Below are positions 1 through 4,629 of a DNA stretch of 5,441 nucleotides, in pieces (position 1 is the stretch's first letter; the number at the start of each line of letters is the position of its first letter). Location of the stretch: NCBI RefSeq assembly GCF_943912825.1, contig NZ_CALTUX010000062.1, positions 1-5,441 of the forward strand, read 5' to 3'. A model generated the notes under the pieces. The model saw only the letters and a list, made by a program, of their open reading frames with translations, was not told where the DNA came from and made no database searches. This stretch comes from an uncultured Anaerococcus sp. (GTDB taxonomy: Bacteria > Bacillota > Clostridia > Tissierellales > Peptoniphilaceae). The translations under genes were made by a program, and so were the position numbers.

Positions 1-129
1 CTACCATCATTGATTATGTTAAAAAAAGCAGTTAAACCAAAGCTTTTATTTCTATTTATAGGAATTTGTATTTTTGGTATAATTGTTGTAGGTTACTTAT
101 TTAACATTATTAGCCCTATTTTAATTTAA
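1..129 (+). CDS. C-terminal end of a membrane permease (YraQ/ArsP-like, DUF318 type), 5' end outside window
   Basis: Frame 1 is open from the first base to a TAA at 127-129 and gives 42 residues. The visible part begins LPSLIMLKKAVKPK and then forms one strongly hydrophobic segment (about residues 15-42) containing GIIVVGYLFN, so the chain ends within or just after a membrane helix. This pattern, a Pro-Ser turn, a basic stretch KKAVKPK, then a final helix with GYLFN, is how members of the YraQ/ArsP two-part permease family end, as I recall the family. Those proteins export organoarsenicals or unknown substrates and are often encoded beside a small thioredoxin-like disulfide protein, as here. 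The next intact gene starts 84 bases downstream on the same strand, so an operon is likely. Only the tail is visible; another polytopic membrane protein is possible. Confidence 0.6.
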   Translation, partial: LPSLIMLKKAVKPKLLFLFIGICIFGIIVVGYLFNIISPILI

Positions 130-141
130 TGGATAACTATA

Positions 142-217
142 ATGAAATTATTAGGAAGAAAGTAAAAATATATGCTGTTGTGAAAACAATAGTTATGGAT
201 TAAGGAGGAAAAAATGA
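142..217 (+). pseudogene. Possible frameshifted remnant of a small Cys-rich peptide resembling the N-terminus of the next gene
   Basis: An ATG at 142 reads MKLLGRK and then stops at 163-165. The intact downstream protein begins MRLFGKK, a close match. If the reading is shifted by one base at about 160, it continues as KNICCCENNSYGLRRKK and ends at a TGA (215-217) overlapping the next start codon as ATGA. The shifted part has three consecutive cysteines followed by Glu-Asn-Asn, recalling the Cys cluster and CEPVNN of the downstream tail. The shifted frame has no start codon of its own, and there is no clear ribosome binding site ahead of 142. I infer a partial duplication or an old Cys-rich cassette gene broken by a one-base change. 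The stretch is short, so chance similarity is a real alternative. Confidence 0.3.
202..208 (+). promoter_or_regulatory. Strong ribosome binding site of the thioredoxin-like gene
   Basis: AAGGAGG lies 5 bases before the ATG at 214. This near-perfect Shine-Dalgarno fixes that start codon. Confidence 0.85.
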
Positions 218-597
218 GATTATTTGGTAAGAAAGATAAAAGAGAGAAAGATTGTACTTGTGGAGGCAATTGTGAGCCTGTTAATAATAAGGAAGTTAAA
301 AAATCAACTTGTTGTGATGTAGATTACTCGTCAGATAATATAGAAAAAGCAGAAGAAAAGGGGATAAAGATATTAGGTTCCGGTTGCGCGAAGTGTATTG
401 CTTTAGAAAGATCAACTAGGGAAGCACTGGCTGAACTTAATGTCGAAGAAGATATAGACCATATTACAGACTTCTCTCAAATAGCAAGTTATGGAGTTAT
501 GTCTACTCCAGCCTTAGTTATAAACGGCAAAGTTGTATCCTATGGAAAAGTTTTAAACAAGGATGAAGTAAAAGAATTATTAGAAAAAATGGTGTAA
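214..597 (+). CDS. Thioredoxin-fold small redox disulfide protein with Cys-rich N-terminal tail
   Basis: A 127-residue cytoplasmic protein without signal peptide. Residues 50-126 form a thioredoxin/glutaredoxin-like domain of the small redox-active disulfide (MTH895/TM0996-like) type. They show a beta strand IKILG, the redox motif C58-A-K-C61 at the start of the first helix, the cis-proline motif T98-P99-A100, then NGKVVSYGKV and a final amphipathic helix. Ahead of the domain is a charged linker with extra cysteines C14, C16 and C20 (CTCGGNC) and C33-C34, absent from the minimal domain. Proteins of this type commonly accompany YraQ-like permeases and arsenic genes. Here the gene sits between such a permease end and an arsenate reductase, six bases from the latter. 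It probably supplies electrons or exchanges disulfides in that pathway, and the extra cysteines could bind As(III) or another soft metal. The fold is secure; the exact partner is inferred. Confidence 0.85.
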   Translation: MRLFGKKDKREKDCTCGGNCEPVNNKEVKKSTCCDVDYSSDNIEKAEEKGIKILGSGCAKCIALERSTREALAELNVEEDIDHITDFSQIASYGVMSTPALVINGKVVSYGKVLNKDEVKELLEKMV

Positions 598-603
598 ATT
601 AAA

Positions 604-1026
604 ATGAGAAAGCCAAAAGTTGCATTTATATGTGTCCATAATAGCTGTAGGAGCCAAATTGCAGAAGCCTTAGGGAAAAAATTTGCTTCAGATGTGTTTG
701 ACTCGTATTCAGCTGGAACACAAATCAAAGACCAAATAAATCAAGATGCTGTTAGGCTAATGAAAGATATATACAATATTGACATGGAGAAAACCCAACA
801 TTCAAAATTAATTTCTGACCTACTAGATATTGATATATCAATTACTATGGGCTGTGATGTAATTTGCCCTATTGTAGAAAATCAATATACAGAGGATTGG
901 AATTTAGAAGATCCAACAGATCAATACGATGACTTTTTTAGGAAAATTATATCTAAAATAGAAAAAAATATTAAGGATTTAAGCCTTAGAATTAAGAAAA
1001 ATGAAATTAGTTTGAATGAAAAATAG
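604..1026 (+). CDS. arsC: Arsenate reductase, low-molecular-weight protein tyrosine phosphatase type
   Basis: A 140-residue cytoplasmic enzyme expected to reduce arsenate to arsenite. The N-terminal loop is C10-V-H-N-S-C15-R16-S, the CX5R oxyanion-binding site of this fold, followed by QIAEAL. Other family marks are SAGT at 36-39 and the aspartate segment D98-W-N-L-E-D103-P, whose D103 matches the general acid. A redox pair C84-xxx-C88 (in MGCDVICP) would carry the disulfide relay with C10. In the plasmid pI258 enzyme the corresponding cysteines are further apart; the short spacing resembles versions I associate with anaerobes. Length fits the family. The basic C-terminus (RIKKNEISLNEK) looks unstructured. 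The start lies six bases after the previous stop without a good Shine-Dalgarno, so translation is probably coupled to the thioredoxin-like gene, a plausible reductant. A plain tyrosine phosphatase is less likely because of the extra cysteines. Confidence 0.88.
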   Translation: MRKPKVAFICVHNSCRSQIAEALGKKFASDVFDSYSAGTQIKDQINQDAVRLMKDIYNIDMEKTQHSKLISDLLDIDISITMGCDVICPIVENQYTEDWNLEDPTDQYDDFFRKIISKIEKNIKDLSLRIKKNEISLNEK

Positions 1027-1059
1027 AAGTTGATTTTTGAACAAATCATTAATTATTTT

Positions 1060-1205
1060 TAATAGCTATAATTCCTATTTGCTAGAGATTTTTATCTCGA
1101 ATGCCGGTAGGGAGATATAGCTTTTTTACATATTTTCAATTTTAAAACTTTTCTAATTCAGATCTCTAGTTTTTAATATTCCTAATTGGATAGGAACAGC
1201 TATTA
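1060..1205. repeat. Interrupted inverted repeat spanning the gap between arsC and the chimeric ORF
   Basis: Three left blocks recur in inverted, collinear order on the right. TAATAGCT (1060-1067) matches AGCTATTA (1198-1205), TTCCTAT (1072-1078) matches ATAGGAA (1190-1196), and CTAGAGAT (1082-1089) matches ATCTCTAG (1162-1169). The right arm carries about 20 bases between the last two blocks where the left has 3. A small hairpin, TTCCTA with TAGGAA, lies at 1179-1196. The left arm also forms the terminator stem with 1110-1122, so two pairings compete. This may be a degraded MITE-like element, or terminators of converging transcripts. No clean target duplication is seen, and no gene is seen in 1027-1212. 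Confidence 0.45.
1064..1127 (+). terminator. Rho-independent terminator closing the permease-thioredoxin-arsC operon
   Basis: AGCTATA (1064-1070) pairs with TATAGCT (1116-1122). The stem extends with gaps through TTCCT against AGGGA, and is followed at once by a T-run at 1122-1127. A small internal hairpin, GAGAT with ATCTC, sits in the loop around 1085-1098. The position, 38 bases after the arsC stop, fits transcription termination on the + strand. The stem is A/T-rich at the base, so efficiency may be moderate. Confidence 0.65.
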
Positions 1206-1212
1206 TTAATTT

Positions 1213-1995
1213 TTACAAGATATAATATTTATATAAAGATAAATAGGGTAATTTATATTTTGATTCAGTTTGTGCTAGACTCGGTCTATCATTATAAGTT
1301 ATAAGCTTTGGACTTGATTCAGTCTGTGCCTGACCTTGCTGGTCTACAGTCTTAGTGCTGGATTCAGTTACTACTTTTTCTTGGCTTTGGATAGGTTCTA
1401 CTTTTTGACATTGCTTAGACTGATCTTGATTTACTTGTTCTTGATTTGTTACGAGCTCAGAATTTGGATTTTCACTTGATTTTTTATCACTTGGTTGAGA
1501 ATCGTCAAACACACCATCATATTCACCAACTTCTCCGCTGTTATTCCTATCAATCATAAATGGATATATCCACTCACTCTTATGAATTGGCAATTTAAAC
1601 ATGCCTGAATTTTTTGCTTCCTCTATGGTTAAAGGATATTTGCCATCTGTATTCATCTTATCAAGGATTTCTTTTCTGTCGTCACTTAGATCTAGATAGT
1701 CTTTTCTAGTTTTGCTATTCTTGTAAAATGCCGAATTTTTAAATTTTTCATCAATTAAATCTTCAGCTTTTGTTTCTTCATTATTTATTGTATCCATACC
1801 ATTCTTTCCTGTCGGGCTGACATGGACTACCCGACGGCGGACAAGCTCTGCCTGCACCTGCATGAAGAGCTCCTTTGGAATGATTTCTTCGTGGTCGACC
1901 TCATCATAGTATTGAGGAATGTCGCCGTTGTTCTTGATGCGCTTCTTTGTCAGGAAATCCGTGGTATAGGTCTTTTGAAGCAGCGCGTCATCCAT
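1213..1995 (-). pseudogene. Chimeric ORF: serine recombinase fragment fused to a low-complexity surface-protein-like tail
   Basis: An open frame of 260 codons. Residues 1-64 are recombinase sequence (see the mobile-element entry). From about residue 65 the character changes completely. Residues 67-125 are charged and helical (KNSKTRKDYLDLSDDRKE), and 117-147 read DGKYPLTIEEAKNSGMFKLP and then EWIYPFM. D149-R-N151-N-S153-G-E-V-G157-E158 resembles a degenerate Excalibur-type acidic loop (family form DxDxDGxxCE, from memory). Residues 165-245 are rich in Gln, Ser, Thr and Glu with TESS/QTES repeats, like an exported-protein spacer. No signal peptide, membrane segment or cell-wall anchor is present. 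The ATG at 1995 is an internal methionine of recombinase-like sequence without a Shine-Dalgarno; a second ATG (1797, residue 67) could start the tail but would also lack a signal. I infer a gene corpse made by recombination, expressed if at all only by chance. The tail's family is not firmly recognised. Confidence 0.6.
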
Positions 1996-2010
1996 GTACT
2001 TCTTGGATAC
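1804..2010 (-). mobile_element. Internal fragment of a large serine site-specific recombinase
   Basis: Read on the - strand the fragment gives KKYMDDALLQKTYTTDFLTK, then KKRIKNNGDIPQYYDEVDHE, then EIIPKELFMQVQAELVRRR and VVHVSPTGK. This is the segment of large serine recombinases (Tn5397/TndX-like and related conjugative-element integrases) that joins the recombinase domain to the zinc ribbon; intact proteins continue into the Cys-rich ribbon, which is missing. The catalytic N-terminal domain is also missing: just upstream the frame becomes A/T-rich and meets a stop near 2041-2043. G+C of this piece is about half by eye, against roughly 30% around it, and codons such as CTG, GTC, GCG and CGC mark it as foreign. 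It is inactive debris, evidence that an integrated element once passed through or recombined here. Confidence 0.75.
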
Positions 2011-2167
2011 AAAAAGTGTAAGAGATTGTAATTTTATATACCCTTAATATAAAAGTTAATAGAATTTAGGAATAATTTAATATATATATTTCCACATGCG
2101 AGCCTTTTTAAGAATTAAAATTTTATCCATACTGACCACTCAAGTCATGTATAATCAGTTGCCTATT

Positions 2168-2238
2168 CAATAAAAAACAATAACTAGTAAAATTTTCCGT
2201 CATACGTTATAGAGTGTTTTAAGTTGGGTTTTTTATTG
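2168..2238. repeat. Perfect 11-bp inverted repeat upstream of the ferritin-like gene
   Basis: CAATAAAAAAC (2168-2178) and GTTTTTTATTG (2228-2238) are exact reverse complements, 49 bases apart. The right arm overlaps the -35 element of the downstream promoter. It may be a remnant of the neighbouring mobile element, a weak bidirectional terminator (GGG then a T-run on the + strand), or a regulator site. The A/T content makes chance possible. I see no gene in 2011-2305. Confidence 0.4.
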
Positions 2239-2264
2239 TCATTTTATCTAAAAATTCATATAAT
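2236..2264 (+). promoter_or_regulatory. Near-consensus sigma-A type promoter for the ferritin-like gene
   Basis: TTGTCA (2236-2241) and TATAAT (2259-2264) are separated by exactly 17 bases, which predicts a start near 2271 and a leader of about 60 bases to the ATG at 2333. This is the best promoter in the window, so the gene is probably well expressed and independent of the debris upstream. Confidence 0.75.
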
Positions 2265-2332
2265 AAATATAGCGAAGATAAATTGAATTTTTTTAACAAT
2301 ATAAAATGAAAATAAAAACTAGGGGAAAGAAT

Positions 2333-2719
2333 ATGACTATAAGTAAAGAAGATATGAAAATATTATTGAAATCTCAACAAGGAGAATTAGATGTAGTTTT
2401 GATGTATCAAGCCCTCGCTGATGTAGTTAAGGATAAAAATGATGCGGCTACTTTTAGAAAGCTTGCAGCAGAGGAGGGTCACCATGCTGCGGTATTTCAT
2501 AAACTTACAAGGAAAAATTTAAAACCAAAGAAAAGCTTGGCTTTCTTTATGCCTATCCTTTATAAGCTAATCGGAAAAAAAAGATTGTATCCAAAAATTG
2601 TAAATGGTGAGTATAAAGCTTCTGAAAATTATGGTCTAGTAGCAAAAAAGTTTCCAGAAATCGAAAGCGTTAGGAAGGATGAAAAAAGGCACGGCGATAT
2701 GGTCGCAAGCTTATTATAA
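2333..2719 (+). CDS. Ferritin-like (rubrerythrin-type) diiron protein without rubredoxin domain
   Basis: A 128-residue cytoplasmic four-helix protein. I chose the ATG at 2333 because AGGGGA (2321-2326) lies 6 bases ahead of it; the upstream ATG at 2306 would add nine basic residues and lacks a ribosome binding site. Diiron ligands fit the ferritin-like pattern: E18 in helix 1, E47-x-x-H50 (EEGH) in helix 2, E93 (NGEY) in helix 3 and E117-x-x-H120 (EKRH) in helix 4. Between the helix pairs, residues 68-90 form a hydrophobic/basic crossover (LAFFMPILYKLI, then GKKRLYP). There is no C-terminal CxxC rubredoxin module, so it is shorter than classical rubrerythrin and would need a separate electron donor. 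The likely role is peroxide reduction or iron handling in an anaerobe. It stands alone with its own promoter and has no obvious terminator behind it, so read-through into the exporter gene is possible. Confidence 0.82.
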   Translation: MTISKEDMKILLKSQQGELDVVLMYQALADVVKDKNDAATFRKLAAEEGHHAAVFHKLTRKNLKPKKSLAFFMPILYKLIGKKRLYPKIVNGEYKASENYGLVAKKFPEIESVRKDEKRHGDMVASLL

Positions 2720-2851
2720 AAAAACTAATGCTTTAAATATTTTGCTTAGGTTAATATTTGAGTATTATATGAAATACCCACGATCAGTAAAACAAAGATT
2801 AAATTAAAATATATAAAGATATAAAAATAAGTTTTACAATTAGGAATAATT

Positions 2852-3811
2852 ATGAACAAAACATTACTTAGCACAACTATAAAAACAGCTATAGCAGCTA
2901 CCCTATCCTTACTTGTAGCCCAAGCCTTAGGACTTAGTTTCTCATCTTCAGCAGGGATTATTACCATCCTTGATATATTTGAGACTAGAAAGGCCACTAT
3001 TAAGGGTGGACTTAAAAGAACCTTATCTGCTATAATAGCTCTTGTTTTAGGGATTTTGATATTTGAAATTTTTGACTACAAAACTTGGGCATTTGGCCTA
3101 TATTTACTCTTATTTGTGCCTATATCTTTCCTATTAAAAATTGAACTAGGCCTGGGTCCTTCAAGCGTTGTAGTTACACACCTATTAAGCTATGGAGAAA
3201 TTAATTCATCAATTATCTTTAATGAAGTCGGTCTTATCCTAATAGGAACAGGCTTTGCCATGCTTACTAACTTATATGCACCAGAAAGTCAGGATGAGTT
3301 GAAAAAATGGATAGAGGATATTGATGGAGATATCAAGGGTATCTTGATATTTTTTGGAGATACTCTTGTAAATAATTTAGATGTTAAAATATACGAAGGA
3401 AAGATTAAAAAGCTTGAAGATGACATAAACAAGGCCCTTAATCTTGCAATTATTGAAAATGATAATCGTATAGAAAATAGCAAGAATCTACTGATAGGCC
3501 TTAGCCATAGGGAAAGGGAGATGGATCTTTTGATGGAGATGTATGATGATTTAAAATCAATACCTAAAGAATTTGCTGATGGGAAATTGATATCTGATCT
3601 AATGATTGATACTGCAAACAATCTTAGTGATAATGGAGATATGGTTAAGGTTAAAAAAAGGATAGAATTATTAGAAGAACATTTTCATATGATGGAACTT
3701 CCAGAAACTCACGAAGATTTTATCATACAATCATCAATTTTTCAAGTTTTTAGAAGTCTAAACCAATTTATAGATATAAGCAAGATTATAAGTAATATTC
3801 CTAGAAATTAA
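2852..3811 (+). CDS. Aromatic acid exporter family (ArAE/FUSC-like, YqjA type) membrane protein
   Basis: A 319-residue protein of two halves. Residues 1-142 hold about four to five membrane segments (near 10-28, 33-42, 58-75, 79-96 and 124-141) with the signature stretch SSSAGIITILDIFETRKATI and then KGGLKRTLSA at 31-60, typical of the ArAE_1 (DUF939) domain. Residues 143-319 are a charged, helical cytoplasmic part (DELKKWIEDIDGDIKG, HREREMDLLMEMYDDLK) like the ArAE_1 C-terminal domain; the total length fits that family. Members are thought to export aromatic carboxylates or other amphipathic compounds at the inner membrane, but the substrate here is unknown. The start has an AGGAAT site 5 bases upstream. 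It lies 132 bases after the ferritin-like gene and just ahead of the TetR regulator, whose ligand might be a substrate of this exporter. Confidence 0.85.
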   Translation: MNKTLLSTTIKTAIAATLSLLVAQALGLSFSSSAGIITILDIFETRKATIKGGLKRTLSAIIALVLGILIFEIFDYKTWAFGLYLLLFVPISFLLKIELGLGPSSVVVTHLLSYGEINSSIIFNEVGLILIGTGFAMLTNLYAPESQDELKKWIEDIDGDIKGILIFFGDTLVNNLDVKIYEGKIKKLEDDINKALNLAIIENDNRIENSKNLLIGLSHREREMDLLMEMYDDLKSIPKEFADGKLISDLMIDTANNLSDNGDMVKVKKRIELLEEHFHMMELPETHEDFIIQSSIFQVFRSLNQFIDISKIISNIPRN

Positions 3812-3850
3812 AGGATTAAGTTTTAGCCTTTACAATAAAAAAATTTCTAG
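3801..3850 (+). repeat. Nested stem-loop at the end of the exporter gene
   Basis: CTAGAAATT (3801-3809) pairs with AATTTCTAG (3842-3850). Inside it AAAGG (3810-3814) pairs with CCTTT (3827-3831), leaving a one-sided bulge of about 10 bases. The structure overlaps the stop codon. No T-run follows on the + strand, so it is not a standard terminator. It could protect the 3' end of the mRNA or contain a protein-binding site; its right arm includes a TTTCTAGTAAA motif. Confidence 0.45.
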
Positions 3851-3890
3851 TAAAGATTGATTAAGATGCCAAAATTTAAAATATAGGGTT

Positions 3891-3896
3891 TATAAT
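3891..3896 (+). promoter_or_regulatory. Candidate -10 element for the TetR regulator gene
   Basis: TATAAT lies 44 bases ahead of the regulator's ATG. The -35 position 17 bases upstream (GCCAAA) is poor. The element sits within a short symmetric context, TAGG then nine bases then CCTA (3884-3900), which could be an operator allowing the regulator to control itself. That is inference. Confidence 0.4.
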
Positions 3897-3939
3897 CCTA
3901 CTTTTAAGGAAAAATTAACTACTAAGAAGGTGCAATTAT

Positions 3940-4530
3940 ATGAGCAAAAACTATACTGAAGATTTAATAAAAAAAGAATTTATGAATCTTTTAGATAAAA
4001 AAACATTAAATAAGATAACTGTTACTGAATTAGCCAAGAAGTGTTATATTGAAAGAAAAACTTTTTACTACCACTATGAAAATTTAGAACAATTAATAAA
4101 AGAAATATTCAAGTCAGAGCTTGATGTAGTGATTGAGGAATTTAATGAGAATCTTTCATGGGAAGATAGTTTTATCTTGGCAGCAACCTTTATCCTGGAA
4201 AATAAAAGAGCTATAAGACATATTTACTTTTCTGACTATAAGGCGAATGTAGAAAAATATGTATATTCTATGGCAGGTGAAGTTATTACGAAATATGTCA
4301 AACACATATCAAAGGATACTAGAGCAAAAGAAATTGATATTAATCTAATATCTTATTTTTATCAGTGTGCTCTAAGTACTTCACTTATACAATGGATAGC
4401 GACTGATATGAAAACCGACCCTGTTTTAGTCACTAATAGGATAGGGAAATTAATGGATGGAAATATTTTGTTGTCATTAAAAAGGAGTGAAAACCTGGAA
4501 AAGGTTACCCAAAGTATAGAGATTGAGTAA
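3940..4530 (+). CDS. TetR/AcrR-family transcriptional regulator
   Basis: A 196-residue DNA-binding protein. The N-terminal TetR domain is clear: helix 1 (YTEDLIKKEFMNLLDKK, residues 5-21), KITVTELAKKC as the first HTH helix, and YIERKTFYYHYENLEQL (36-52) as the recognition helix and the start of helix 4, with the typical TFYYHY signature. Residues 55-196 are the helical ligand and dimer domain of the DhaS/TetR_C group, diverged as expected, so the ligand cannot be told. The start is supported by AAGGTG (3927-3932) seven bases ahead. It follows the ArAE exporter and precedes the oleate hydratase gene on the same strand, with 99 bases to the latter. It probably represses one or both neighbours and senses a fatty acid or other amphipathic compound; the family role is known, the target is inferred from position. 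Confidence 0.88.
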   Translation: MSKNYTEDLIKKEFMNLLDKKTLNKITVTELAKKCYIERKTFYYHYENLEQLIKEIFKSELDVVIEEFNENLSWEDSFILAATFILENKRAIRHIYFSDYKANVEKYVYSMAGEVITKYVKHISKDTRAKEIDINLISYFYQCALSTSLIQWIATDMKTDPVLVTNRIGKLMDGNILLSLKRSENLEKVTQSIEIE

Positions 4531-4541
4531 ACTTTGGACAA

Positions 4542-4553
4542 AAAACTAGTTTT
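4542..4553. promoter_or_regulatory. Perfect 12-bp palindrome, candidate TetR operator ahead of the oleate hydratase gene
   Basis: AAAACTAGTTTT is fully symmetric and lies 12 bases after the regulator's stop and 77 before the hydratase ATG, in the only gap between the two genes. TetR-family operators are palindromes, so this is a reasonable binding site. Related CTAG-centred sites occur at 2180-2190 and 3844-3853. The low G+C makes short A/T palindromes common, so this is unproven. The rest of 4531-4629 holds A/T-rich promoter-like sequence (TATAAA at 4587-4592) without a convincing -35. Confidence 0.4.
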
Positions 4554-4629
4554 GGTAGATGAATTTTTTCTCTTTTCATGATTTAATATAAATATAAGAT
4601 GATAATATTAAGTTATTAAAGGAGAAGTT

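Noticed and set aside
540..728. 62-codon - strand frame across the thioredoxin-like/arsC junction
   Set aside because: Both + strand genes are solid here, and the antisense product has no recognisable features.
1064..1127. Riboswitch or T-box leader
   Set aside because: The structured stretch follows the arsC stop and ends in a T-run. No T-box or known riboswitch core is visible, and no + strand gene follows for it to control.
1260..1370. CRISPR-like or tandem repeat array (GATTCAGT units)
   Set aside because: Three imperfect copies of a short coding repeat (TESS/QTES in the protein) with unequal spacing; low-complexity coding sequence, not a CRISPR array.
1822..2031. 69-codon + strand open frame over the GC-rich patch
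   Set aside because: It is the antisense shadow of the serine recombinase fragment, whose - strand translation is clearly recognisable. The + strand product has no family features and no ribosome binding site.
2306..2332. Upstream start codon of the ferritin-like gene
   Set aside because: No Shine-Dalgarno precedes 2306, while AGGGGA is well placed for the ATG at 2333, which also gives the usual N-terminus of the fold.
2746..2997. 83-codon - strand frame with hydrophobic stretches
   Set aside because: It overlaps the start and first membrane segments of the ArAE gene on the other strand; the hydrophobicity is a mirror of that gene, and there is no start signal.
3289..3621. 110-codon - strand Ser/Ile-rich frame inside the exporter gene
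   Set aside because: Antisense shadow of the exporter's charged C-terminal domain, with biased composition and no independent evidence.
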